IMG/VR virus record: IMGVR_UViG_3300042526_000881
Span: 1-21,855 of that record
Length of the DNA: 21,855 bases
Reading direction: 5' to 3' (one strand)
Source: a virus
A program made the position numbers and the translations under genes. This document shows, piece after piece, positions 10,749-19,357 of this stretch. The notes under the pieces were generated by a model that did not search any database, was not told the origin of the DNA, and was given only the letters and a program-made list of their open reading frames with translations. Position 1 is the first letter of the stretch. Each line of letters starts with the position of its first letter.

Positions 10749-13586
10749 ATGGCCTCGATCCTCGACATACTGTCCGGTGCTGGCAATCTGCTTGACTTGC
10801 CTGGAAGCTCTCTACGGGACATTCTCGCCGGGCGGAACCCGTTCGACCAATGGGCGACCCCCTTCTCTGACGGTAACCGAGCAACTGGCCGTGACGTGTT
10901 GTATCCATTCCTCGGGGCCAATGAAGAGACGGGTATGTCCGGATGGATGGACAACCCGATGGAGGGCCTGAAGGACATGGCCGGCTTCGGCGTGGAGATG
11001 TTCTTGGACCCGATGAACCTGGTCCCTGCTGGGGCACTGACACGGGTTCTCAAGGGCCGCGGAGCGGCACGCAAGGTCAACCGAGGTATTGACGCTGTTG
11101 TGCAGCACCCTGAGCGTATGCGGCTCGCCAAGCAGATGCAGGAAGGATTCGGTGAGTCAGGCACGCACACGATGAATCTATTGGACTCATACGCAGTCCA
11201 CAATAAATTACCTGCAGAACAGGTGCATGGGCGTATTGACGTTGGTGATGTTCAGAATCCGATGGGTGGTGACACCCTGTCGCAGTCACCTCAACAAAGT
11301 GGCATAACCGATGAGTTCAGCGAAGCCGCAGGCAAGACAGCAAGACCCTGGAAGACAACGGCGGTCTATAAGGAATCACTGAAGCATATTAAGGCAGGGG
11401 ATCGCGTCGTCGATTACGGGTCAGGCCCGTATCAGTATGTGAAAGATTCCATAACGGGTGCCGGGGCGGAGTATGTCCCGTTTGACAGATTCGGGGGGAT
11501 CGGCTCCATCGACGATCTTAGAGATGCAGACGTGGTCATGGGTAGTAATGTCTTGAACACGGCTACGTACTCCCCAGACCCACAGGCTGCGTACTCCCAA
11601 GCGATTCGTGAGATGGCTGCAGCGATGAAGCCAGGGGCCTCACTTGTTGTAAATATGCCGGGCAGCGGTCCACGAGCAGAGTGGATGAGTCCATCCAGGT
11701 TGAAGGATGACCTTGGAGAGCTATTTGATGACGTTACAAGAAAAGGAGATGTGGTTGTAGCGAGATCTCCAAAAGCCGTTCAATCCCCGAGCAACCCAAT
11801 GGGGGGTACTGACGTACTGTTCCAGTCCCCGACCGACCCAGGCTACCGGTCTGAACCGTTCTACTCCAAGATCATGGAAGCGGTGGACGCTGGTAAGATT
11901 CCGAACAGGGTCGGGAGGGAGCAACTGTTGAAGACCCTCACTGGGTATGGGGTCAAGCAGGAAGAACTTGCCGACATGGCAGACGACTTCGACGAGTTGT
12001 TCTCTGGTGCGGACAAGGTCTCTAAGGATGATGTCTTCGCCCTGGCTGCGGATAAGGCGTGGGCACAGAACTCAGTGGAAGAGTTGACCCAGTGGCGTCA
12101 ACCGATAGAGAAGCAGATGTACGAACTGGATGACCAGATACGGGGACTCGATCGTGGGATTTCTGCGGCTCGAAGGGAGGGTAGAGATGACGTCGCTGAG
12201 CAGATTCTAGCTAAGGCTGACGAATTAGAGATGCAGATGGACGGTCTGTACGACCAGATGGATGACATGGAAGGTACGCCGGAAACCGGGTACAGTGACT
12301 ACCAGATACCGGGAGGTAATCCCGGCACATACCGGGAGTTGCTTCTTCGCAACCCGATGCACAAATACGACTCTCACTTCAAGGAGTTTGGATACCCGGA
12401 TGTGCAGGCCCACGCCCGCGTAGACGAAGTCACTTTGCCCTCCGGCGAGAAGGCGATGCGTATCCAAGAGATCCAATCGGACCTGCACCAGAAAGGGGCG
12501 AAGCGGGGGTACGCTGGAGAAGACTTCCCGATGGAGCCACGCACGGCTTTGCTACCCGTAGACGTTTCATACGAGGGACCCTCACTTGCTTCAGGCGGGG
12601 GCTTCCAAATAGTTCTCAGTGACGTATATGAGACGAGTGGGATGGGTAATAAGAACGTATGGGGGAGCACACTGGAAGAGGTGAGGAAGAAGGCTGTTGA
12701 ACGGGTTAACAGTCGGCTGGCACCCCGATATGGCCGGTTCGATGAAACACCTCTGCCCAGTATTGTATCGCGTAACTGGGAACGTATGCAGGGGAGGATG
12801 GCACCTGACGCACCGTTCAAGAAGTCATGGCCTGACCTCATGGCCAAGGTGATTCTACGGAACGCGGCTGAGAAAGGGTATGACACGGTCACCTTGGCAC
12901 CGGGTGAAGCCGCGGCTAGGGCGGTAGGCGGACCTCAGGAAGCTCTCGGGAAGTTCTACAATGACAAGATGACCAACATCATATCGAAGCTGGTGAAGAA
13001 GGGGGGCGGTACGGTTGAAAAGGCTACTGACGCCGCCGCTGAAAAAGGTCGCACCATCTTCAGACTATCGCCCCAGATGAAGGAAGAACTCCTTACCAAG
13101 GGTCAACCCCTCTACCAGAACCCGATATCCCCCCGGGGTCAGATCGCGTTTCAGGGGGATCGTATGCGGATCAGTCCCATCAGCCCAGACGCTTCGACAG
13201 CCCCACATGAGGCATCACACGCTGTCAGGCGAATGCTACAGCCAGAGCAGATGCAGGAAGCCGGGGGTATCTTTGGGAACAACTGGGATGTACCGGCAGA
13301 AGAGTCCTTCGCCCAAGGGGCGGAGTCCTGGCTCCAGCGTACCAGCACGACTAGCCCTGCAATGTCAGGAACGATGGGTTTCTTCAACCAAAATATGAAT
13401 GACATCTACCCGGACCCCATGAAGGCTCCAAGTGGGGCCGACCAACTCTACTCAAAGATATTCGGTATTACTTCGGGCAGATCTCCATTGGACCGAGCCA
13501 GCATGCCAGGTTACGCTGCACCTGCCGCAGCAGGTGCAGTCTATAATGCTCTGCAGGCAACCAACCGGCACGGTGGAGTTCAGTGA
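10749..13586 (+). CDS. Large multidomain 'polyvalent' phage protein with methyltransferase and zincin-like parts
   Basis: This 945-aa protein combines several modules. Residues 1-110 are an N-terminal region (GRNPFDQW, FLDPMNLVPAG). About 195-345 is a class I methyltransferase-like domain with motif I VVDYGSG (220-226), DVVMGSNVLNT and MKPGASLVVNMPG. About 443-508 is a charged coiled coil. About 515-755 is a domain common in giant phage virion and polyvalent proteins (HFKEFGYPDVQAHARVDEV, RIQEIQSDLHQKG, NDKMTNIISKLVKK). Near 820 a zincin-like HEASH (H820, E821, H824) is followed by E852 (AEESFA), a plausible third metal ligand. Such proteins are thought to be packaged and injected to act on host targets. 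NPMGG-x-L-QSP motifs at 170-181 and 349-361 flank the methyltransferase part, suggesting insertion. TGGAG precedes the ATG. Confidence 0.75.
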   Translation: MASILDILSGAGNLLDLPGSSLRDILAGRNPFDQWATPFSDGNRATGRDVLYPFLGANEETGMSGWMDNPMEGLKDMAGFGVEMFLDPMNLVPAGALTRVLKGRGAARKVNRGIDAVVQHPERMRLAKQMQEGFGESGTHTMNLLDSYAVHNKLPAEQVHGRIDVGDVQNPMGGDTLSQSPQQSGITDEFSEAAGKTARPWKTTAVYKESLKHIKAGDRVVDYGSGPYQYVKDSITGAGAEYVPFDRFGGIGSIDDLRDADVVMGSNVLNTATYSPDPQAAYSQAIREMAAAMKPGASLVVNMPGSGPRAEWMSPSRLKDDLGELFDDVTRKGDVVVARSPKAVQSPSNPMGGTDVLFQSPTDPGYRSEPFYSKIMEAVDAGKIPNRVGREQLLKTLTGYGVKQEELADMADDFDELFSGADKVSKDDVFALAADKAWAQNSVEELTQWRQPIEKQMYELDDQIRGLDRGISAARREGRDDVAEQILAKADELEMQMDGLYDQMDDMEGTPETGYSDYQIPGGNPGTYRELLLRNPMHKYDSHFKEFGYPDVQAHARVDEVTLPSGEKAMRIQEIQSDLHQKGAKRGYAGEDFPMEPRTALLPVDVSYEGPSLASGGGFQIVLSDVYETSGMGNKNVWGSTLEEVRKKAVERVNSRLAPRYGRFDETPLPSIVSRNWERMQGRMAPDAPFKKSWPDLMAKVILRNAAEKGYDTVTLAPGEAAARAVGGPQEALGKFYNDKMTNIISKLVKKGGGTVEKATDAAAEKGRTIFRLSPQMKEELLTKGQPLYQNPISPRGQIAFQGDRMRISPISPDASTAPHEASHAVRRMLQPEQMQEAGGIFGNNWDVPAEESFAQGAESWLQRTSTTSPAMSGTMGFFNQNMNDIYPDPMKAPSGADQLYSKIFGITSGRSPLDRASMPGYAAPAAAGAVYNALQATNRHGGVQ

Positions 13587-14224
13587 CAATCGATCTTCCA
13601 CTCTCAGTCAATTTCCCCGGACGACATCTGTGTCCCGCGTGCGGGCTACCGTTGCCGCCAAGTTCATTCTCCCCCAGAGGTGTGTGTATGTCATGCGATG
13701 AATCAGCAACAACAGCGGGTCAGATCGCCGTCATGGCAAGTAAGGTTCCCCAACGTGGATTCAAGGAGGCACTGGCCGAGGTCAAGAAGGCGGGGCGACC
13801 GCTTACACTTGACGTGGCCGAGGCGGCCATGGATGAGCTTGGTGGTGCCTCTCAGCTTGGCAGGATGATGGCTGAGGACCTCAAGAAGTTGAGGGGTGAA
13901 GGTCTATCCGAGGAGCAGATGGTCTTCCACGAGGTCGACTACAAAACCGTGAAAGGACTTTACGAGGCGTTGATACGCCTTGCCACTGAGCGTGACAAGA
14001 TGGTCGGTGAGACCGGGGACCCACTCGATGGGATCTCTGAGCAGGACTTGCTTGCAATCGCCAGTCAGGCGGCATCACTCCGAGTTGAGGCCGATCCTGA
14101 CTACCGGCGGCAGATCATGCAACAGGTCCTTGAACTGGACCACAACCTGATCCTTGAGTTCGCCGGCCTGGCTCTCGACATCGTTGACAGCGGCCCAAAG
14201 GTTGAGGTGATTGATGTCAACTAA
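13583..14224 (+). CDS. Zinc-ribbon protein, candidate small terminase subunit
   Basis: This 213-aa protein begins at GTG 13583, overlapping the previous stop as GTGA, with GGTGGAG just upstream. Residues 17-38 carry two Cys pairs (CPAC and CMSC), a likely zinc ribbon. The rest is helical: PQRGFKEALAEVKKAGRPLTLDVAEAAMDELGG could include a helix-turn-helix, and later helices are acidic. It overlaps the large terminase start by 11 bases, so the gene pair is probably translated together. Small terminase subunits recognise the packaging site and sit at this place, and DNA-binding motifs fit. A dedicated small terminase signature is not visible, so the call rests on position, size and DNA-binding potential. 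An N-terminal zinc ribbon is not typical of known small subunits. Confidence 0.6.
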   Translation: MTIDLPLSVNFPGRHLCPACGLPLPPSSFSPRGVCMSCDESATTAGQIAVMASKVPQRGFKEALAEVKKAGRPLTLDVAEAAMDELGGASQLGRMMAEDLKKLRGEGLSEEQMVFHEVDYKTVKGLYEALIRLATERDKMVGETGDPLDGISEQDLLAIASQAASLRVEADPDYRRQIMQQVLELDHNLILEFAGLALDIVDSGPKVEVIDVN

Positions 14225-15983
14225 CATTGATAAGATCAGGGCATCACTTACGCAGCGACGTGATATCCAGCAGGGTCTTGCGGCTGCAGCCAAGGTGGCC
14301 AAGCAGAAGCTCAACGCCTTGGATATGTTCAGGCCCACGATCTACCAAGAAGCCGTTGTCAAGTGCGATGCCTCCGAGATTCTGGTTCAAGGGGGAACTC
14401 GCTCCGGCAAGTCTACAATCGTCGCGGTGATGATCGCTGCGTACCTGCTCAACAAGCCCATCACATTTGCGGACGGCACTCAGCATAGCGTGCGAGAGCA
14501 GGGTTGGGCCGGACGTCCGGTCACAGTGTGGCTCATCGGTTTGCAACTCAACCACATCGGTCAGACGATCTATCGTTTGCTCTGTCGACCGGGTGCTTTC
14601 GATATGGTACGTGACAAGAAGACCGGGCTGTGGCGAGCGTGGCAGCCTGGCCGTATCCCCGGCGACGAGGACATCCCTGTTGAAGACCGCAAGCCCGCCC
14701 CGCCGTTGATCCCTCCATCAGAGATTGCATCTGAGTCATGGGACAACAAGGCCAAGCATGAGTTCGCCAGTCTCACCATGAGGGACGGATCATGGGTCTA
14801 CGCCTATGCGTCAAGCGGTGCGGTGAAACGCGGAGACCCTGTCAACCGCGTATGGATCGATGAGGAGATCGAGAACTCGGAGCACTACCCTGAATGGCAG
14901 AGTCGTCTGTCTGACCGCAAGGGAAGGATCTACTGGACATCGTGGCCGAACATGCGGACGCCCGCGTTAATCGCTCTGTACCGGCGGTGTGTGGCTCAAC
15001 GTGATGAGGTTGAACGTGGGGTCCGGGTAAAGGCGGACGTTGTTAACTTCAAGTTCCGCGGATCCGACTCCCCCTTCGTAGACGATGAGGAAAAGCGGAA
15101 GCGTGCCGAAGGTTGGACCGAGGATCAGCTTCGAGCCCGCGATCACGGGGACTTCGTCATGGACACAATCCAGGCGTACCCCGAGTTCAACGTGAAGTAC
15201 CACTGTGTGGACTACGGCCCCAACAGCCCCCTCAATGACAAGGTCACGGAGGCAATGCGGAAGCTGAACTGGAACGTCCCACACGACTGGTGCGTCGACC
15301 TAATCCTCGACCCAGGTACAACTAGGCCTGCCTTGCTGTGGGCGGCCATACCCCCCAAGGAATTCTGGGACGACGGGGAACCCTACCACATCATCTTTCG
15401 AGAGATGGCCATTCCCAATATCGATGCCGCCATGATGGGATTGCGAGCAAAAGCCGCGGATCCGGGGCGGAGATACTCCCGTTTTATCGGGGACCGGAAG
15501 GCTGGAGACCAGACACCGATGGGGTTTGCGTGGGACGTGTTCGAGCAATACTCCCGGGAGTTCCGCAAGGCGGGGTTGAAATGTCAACTAACAGGTGATA
15601 TGTTTCTCAGAGGTGAGACCATCTGGGTTACACGGTCTATGAAGTTGCGGAGCCTTATGCGGTCTCGACCGAGCGGAAGGCCCCGCCTCCGCGTAGTTCC
15701 GCACATGTGCCCCACGCTGGTTAAGCAATTGGAGACCACCGTCAAACAGGTGGCCAAGGAAGCTGTACTAGACAAACTGGCCCCGGGGCAGGTACATGAC
15801 GTCTTGGATACCTGCGAGTATTACGCGGGGTTTGAGCCTACATTCTTATCACCGCCGCCGGGGCCAGCGATCAGCGACCCAGGTCAAGCCATGTTTGACA
15901 GTGATAAGAAGTTCCTTGACGGGATCTTCAAGTTGAATAAGAAAAACGATACCAGGGGACCGATCGTTCTTGGTATGCCATAA
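14214..15983 (+). CDS. terL: Terminase large subunit
   Basis: The 589-aa protein is the ATP-driven DNA packaging motor and headful or site nuclease. In the ATPase domain, Walker A is GGTRSGKS at 60-67, Walker B is VWIDEE at 213-218, and the coupling motif is TSWPN near 242-246. In the RNase H-like nuclease domain the three acidic clusters are visible: D366 (LILDPGTT), D427 (FIGDRKAGDQ) and D532 (DVLDTCEYY). It acts at the portal vertex of the prohead. ATG 14214 is preferred over the TTG at 14211 because GAGGTG at 14204-14209 gives sensible spacing. It starts inside the end of the small-terminase candidate. The length is within the normal range. No intein or frameshift is seen. Confidence 0.95.
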   Translation: MSTNIDKIRASLTQRRDIQQGLAAAAKVAKQKLNALDMFRPTIYQEAVVKCDASEILVQGGTRSGKSTIVAVMIAAYLLNKPITFADGTQHSVREQGWAGRPVTVWLIGLQLNHIGQTIYRLLCRPGAFDMVRDKKTGLWRAWQPGRIPGDEDIPVEDRKPAPPLIPPSEIASESWDNKAKHEFASLTMRDGSWVYAYASSGAVKRGDPVNRVWIDEEIENSEHYPEWQSRLSDRKGRIYWTSWPNMRTPALIALYRRCVAQRDEVERGVRVKADVVNFKFRGSDSPFVDDEEKRKRAEGWTEDQLRARDHGDFVMDTIQAYPEFNVKYHCVDYGPNSPLNDKVTEAMRKLNWNVPHDWCVDLILDPGTTRPALLWAAIPPKEFWDDGEPYHIIFREMAIPNIDAAMMGLRAKAADPGRRYSRFIGDRKAGDQTPMGFAWDVFEQYSREFRKAGLKCQLTGDMFLRGETIWVTRSMKLRSLMRSRPSGRPRLRVVPHMCPTLVKQLETTVKQVAKEAVLDKLAPGQVHDVLDTCEYYAGFEPTFLSPPPGPAISDPGQAMFDSDKKFLDGIFKLNKKNDTRGPIVLGMP

Positions 15984-16004
15984 CCCCAGACCGGAGCATT
16001 CCCA

Positions 16005-16307
16005 GTGCGTCTTACAGATTTGATCCGCGAGTTCACGATCGATAAAAACCCGATCACGGTTGCCATCGGCGATGTGGTTTGGCTGTTCAACGAGAACCAA
16101 CTTGATGCCATGCCTCACGTCGCCACCGTCACGGCATTCGGCGAGGACAACATGGTTGACTTGACATACAACGCGGTAGTCGGAAGCAGACTCGTACCGG
16201 TACAGGGTGTATGCCTTGTTGGTGACGAGCGGCTGAAGAATGCCAACTACCGCAAGCGTGGGTCCTGGATTCCACGAGGGGCGTTCCCTTCGCTCAACCT
16301 GAAGTAG
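16005..16307 (+). CDS. Hypothetical small SH3-like protein, 100 aa
   Basis: The frame starts at GTG 16005 with GGAG at 15992-15995 and ends just before the portal start. After a short N-terminal helix (RLTDLIREFTI), the sequence is strand-rich: ITVAIGDVVWLFNENQ, HVATVTAFGEDNMVDLTYN, GVCLVGDERLKN. A 'GD.VW' start and a turn-rich middle look like a small beta barrel of SH3/KOW style, a fold used in phage neck and packaging accessories. No membrane segment or catalytic motif is seen. I do not recognise a family. Its position between terminase and portal suggests a role in assembly or in DNA packaging. Confidence 0.75.
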   Translation: MRLTDLIREFTIDKNPITVAIGDVVWLFNENQLDAMPHVATVTAFGEDNMVDLTYNAVVGSRLVPVQGVCLVGDERLKNANYRKRGSWIPRGAFPSLNLK

Positions 16308-16314
16308 GCAACTG

Positions 16315-18495
16315 ATGCAACCAACGGCAGAAAATATCCAGCAGTACCTGCTCGGACCCATTGTCAGTCAGTGGTACTCTCGCTTCACTTCCGCGGAGAA
16401 GGCGAAGGAGCGATTCAATGTCATGGCGAAGTTATGCCGTCAGTTCCTCGGATCCTCTGCCAAGGCAATGTGGGAGGATACGTTCCGTGAAGAGTTCTAC
16501 CCGAAGGTGGCAGCACCTCAGTTCATGGTATCGCTCAACAAGGCGTTTGAGCTTGTAGCCATCATCGGGCCTACCCTCTACTGGCAGAACCCGGCGAGAG
16601 AAGTCCAGAGTAAAGACGCGATTGATCAGACACGTATCGCCCAACTGATGGGCGTGGTTGATGAGGAGATGCTGAAACAGGTTCAGCAACAGCAGGCACA
16701 AGATACAGAGCAGAAGGAGATCCGCAACTCCCTCGCTACTACAGTCATGGAGTACATTGGTCGTGAGCATCCCGGCGGGACAAAGATTGACAACGAACTC
16801 TCCATCCAGGACGCCCTTGTCACCGGGCGTGGATGCATGTGGACTGAGACGTACTCTAACCGGTCTACCGGTGAGCCGATGGTGGGCTCCTTCTACGACC
16901 CAGTGGATAACCTACTCATCGACCCTGACGCCAAGGATCCCGCATGGAGAGACGTGCGGTGGATCGCTCGTCGCCATGTCGAACCGGTCTGGGTTGTTGA
17001 GCGTCGATTTGGATACGAACCCGGCTACTTGAAAGGCCGAGGTACGCACATCTCATCCGAGTACATGTCTCGTATGGAGGTGGAGGTCGGCAAGGGCAAC
17101 TCCATGTACCAGGACCAGATCGAATGGTACGAGATCTGGAGTACCGGTGGTATCGGTGCTCGAGTCACCGGCATTGACGCACAGATGGGTCAAGCCCTCG
17201 ACCAGTTGACTGGCGATAACTGTTACCTATGCATCACACGCAACCTCATGCACCCACTGAACCTGCCACCAATGTTGGTGAGTCAGGGCGGCCCGGAGCA
17301 CATCCAAGATGCACTGCGGTGGCGTACGTCGAGATACGGGTCGGTATTCGAACTGTGGCGTGACCGTAAGTGGCCGGTCGAAGTGGTGGACTTCTACCCA
17401 GTCATCGGATCGTGCTGGCCGATGGCGGTACTCGGCCCCGGTATCGGCTCACTGCTGGCGATGAACATTCTGTTGGTATCTCACCTGTCGATGTCATGGG
17501 ACCGGCGGCGAGATATCATTGCGGCTAACGGTGCCTACGCCGACGAGGTCGAGGCAGCGATCAAGGGTGAAAACAACCCGGCGATTATCAAGATCAACTC
17601 TGCTTCACAGATGGGTATCTCCGACCTTGTCGCATTCGTACAACGGCCAGAGGTGCAGGGCAATCTGCTGGAGTGGGTTCAGTACCTCGACAACCAGTTC
17701 CAGATGGCCACGGGGCTGGATGACATTCACTACGGTGTCAGCCAGAAGCAGGCCCGTGTCAGCGCGGACGTGAACGCCAAGCAGTCTGCTGCCAACGTAC
17801 GGCCGGAGAAGATGGCCACCGACGTCCACGAGTTTGTGGTCAACATTGCCAAGAAGGAACTCTGGCTGGCCGCTCAGTACATCAAGGGAGAGCAGTTGCG
17901 GTCACTCCTCGGAACATGGGGAGCTATGGCGTGGGACACCCTCCTCGGGTCAATGGACATCGACACGCTGTTCCGTGAGATGGAAGTTATCATCGAAGCC
18001 ACCGACATGCGTCGGCCAAACCGTGACAAGGACATGTCTGACCTGAACGCCATCGCCCAGTTCTACTTGCCGGCTTCCCAGAAGTACAGTGAAATGACTG
18101 GCGACGAGAAGCCGCTTAACGCTTTCATGCACAAGTACTTCTCTTCGATGCAGATGAAGAACCCAGAAGACTTATTCTTCGGCCCATGGCACCCAGCACC
18201 TGATCCACAGATGCAGCAGATGCAGGCTGAGGCTCAACAGGTTGAGATGGCTAAGACCGCGGCGACCACCGAAGAGATTAAGGCCAAGACAGTTGCAAGA
18301 CTGGTGGATGCCCAGTATAAACAGCAGGGGGCTAACGCTCCTGCTGCCCAGAAGATGAAGTGGGCTGAGATGTTCAACGCTCAGAAGATGAAGATGCAGG
18401 ACGAGTCCCACCTGCAGAAGATGGTCCATCTGCAAGAGCAGGCGGACATACAGGCCGAGGCGGCCCGTAACAAACCCAAGCCGGGAGGCAAGTAG
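16315..18495 (+). CDS. Portal protein
   Basis: This 726-aa protein forms the dodecameric ring through which DNA enters and leaves the capsid. Evidence is its position after the terminase, size, and features of large portals. The N-terminal region has YWQNPAREVQ and a Gln-rich segment (about 120-135). The central part has SFYDPVDNLLIDPDAKDPAWRDVRWIARR, a motif style typical of portals, a VVDFYPV strand and a long helical stem region. Near 465-500 is QMATGLDDIHYGVSQKQARVSADVNAKQ, like the 'S...TATE' helix of portals. The last 100 residues are a Met/Gln/Lys-rich coiled coil, probably the barrel and tail end. The upstream binding site is weak (AGG), so translation may be coupled to the preceding gene. 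Confidence 0.88.
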   Translation: MQPTAENIQQYLLGPIVSQWYSRFTSAEKAKERFNVMAKLCRQFLGSSAKAMWEDTFREEFYPKVAAPQFMVSLNKAFELVAIIGPTLYWQNPAREVQSKDAIDQTRIAQLMGVVDEEMLKQVQQQQAQDTEQKEIRNSLATTVMEYIGREHPGGTKIDNELSIQDALVTGRGCMWTETYSNRSTGEPMVGSFYDPVDNLLIDPDAKDPAWRDVRWIARRHVEPVWVVERRFGYEPGYLKGRGTHISSEYMSRMEVEVGKGNSMYQDQIEWYEIWSTGGIGARVTGIDAQMGQALDQLTGDNCYLCITRNLMHPLNLPPMLVSQGGPEHIQDALRWRTSRYGSVFELWRDRKWPVEVVDFYPVIGSCWPMAVLGPGIGSLLAMNILLVSHLSMSWDRRRDIIAANGAYADEVEAAIKGENNPAIIKINSASQMGISDLVAFVQRPEVQGNLLEWVQYLDNQFQMATGLDDIHYGVSQKQARVSADVNAKQSAANVRPEKMATDVHEFVVNIAKKELWLAAQYIKGEQLRSLLGTWGAMAWDTLLGSMDIDTLFREMEVIIEATDMRRPNRDKDMSDLNAIAQFYLPASQKYSEMTGDEKPLNAFMHKYFSSMQMKNPEDLFFGPWHPAPDPQMQQMQAEAQQVEMAKTAATTEEIKAKTVARLVDAQYKQQGANAPAAQKMKWAEMFNAQKMKMQDESHLQKMVHLQEQADIQAEAARNKPKPGGK

Positions 18496-18497
18496 CC

Positions 18498-19151
18498 GTG
18501 GAACGATTCAAAACCAGACGAGAGAATCTTGAGTACGACGCGGTCCTGCAGGCAGGGCCTCACGCGGTGGAAGCCTTTGACCGCATGATCGCCAAAGGGG
18601 AGTCTGTCTCCATGGCGGCTCAACTCGCGACGAAGTCTCCTCCACGGGGAGGCATCAGTGACCAGCTTCTGCAACGTAACACCAAGAGTGTTACGGAGCA
18701 GTTCAAGGGCTGCCCGGCGATGCTTGACCTGTACCGAAAGAACTACAAAACCCAGACCGGAGAGAACCTACCGGAGGACGCGGTTATCTATCGCAGCCTC
18801 GCCGAGTATCCCGGAGACCCAGGCTGTATCGTGACGCACAAGCAGAGCCTGTCTGACGTGCGGAAGATCATGAAGGACCGGAACAAGCTGGTTGAAGGTG
18901 ACTGGGAGAACCATCCAGTATCCCAGGCTCCAGAGCCACAGGTTGTCCGCATGAACGAGAATGTTATGTCTCGATACCTGTCCGAGTACCGGCAGGAAGA
19001 GGAGTTCGCCAATCTCGACGAGCGAGAGCTACGAGAGATGATCATCGACAATCACACACAGGTGGTGACAGCCGATGATGCGATGAACGCCCCGACATCT
19101 ATCGACCAGGTTAATCAAGAAGTTTTTGGAGGTGAACAATGCATACAGTAA
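18498..19151 (+). CDS. Conserved-type phage protein of unknown function, 217 aa
   Basis: GTG 18498 lies three bases after the portal stop, with GGAGGC at 18484-18489. The first half is helical (HAVEAFDRMIAKGESVSMAAQLAT). The central segment VIYRSLAEYPGDPGCIVTHKQSLSDVRKIM resembles a 'LAR.PGDP.A.V...' block in uncharacterised phage proteins, which I recall but cannot name, and a basic segment KGCPAMLDLYRKNYKTQ precedes it. The C-terminal 60 residues are acidic and helical (RQEEEFANLDERELREMI). It may be an internal head or portal-associated protein on the basis of position alone. Its end overlaps the next gene by 13 bases, including the ribosome-binding cassette at 19121-19136. Confidence 0.75.
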   Translation: MERFKTRRENLEYDAVLQAGPHAVEAFDRMIAKGESVSMAAQLATKSPPRGGISDQLLQRNTKSVTEQFKGCPAMLDLYRKNYKTQTGENLPEDAVIYRSLAEYPGDPGCIVTHKQSLSDVRKIMKDRNKLVEGDWENHPVSQAPEPQVVRMNENVMSRYLSEYRQEEEFANLDERELREMIIDNHTQVVTADDAMNAPTSIDQVNQEVFGGEQCIQ

Positions 19152-19357
19152 TCCACCCAGCAGAGCGAGCGGTTCTTGAAGAGAAGTTGCGGTCAGTCCT
19201 TGGTGGCGGTGCCGCAACGACAGCCCTGCTGAAACTGCTGGACGCTGTCAACGACAACTTGGCCCCGTACACAGAAGTGGTACCGGTCGCTGATCTTGAA
19301 ATAGCCCTACCTGTCGAACCCGCTCCCGAAGTTCAGGTCACTGAAAGCTCTCCATGA
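19139..19357 (+). CDS. Hypothetical protein, 72 aa
   Basis: ATG 19139 has GGAGG six bases upstream within a 16-base cassette that also precedes the 57-aa gene at 5040. The first half is probably two helices (ERAVLEEKLRSVLGG, TALLKLLDAVNDNL); the second is acidic and rich in Pro and Val (ADLEIALPVEPAPEVQVTE). The stop overlaps the next start as ATGA. I do not recognise it. Size and location between the portal and connector genes are common for small assembly factors or chaperones, but no specific role is visible. Confidence 0.7.
   Translation: MHTVIHPAERAVLEEKLRSVLGGGAATTALLKLLDAVNDNLAPYTEVVPVADLEIALPVEPAPEVQVTESSP

Noticed and set aside
12374-12892. Minus-strand frame of 172 aa in the polyvalent gene
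   Set aside because: A shadow of the plus-strand gene, which has conserved domain motifs here.
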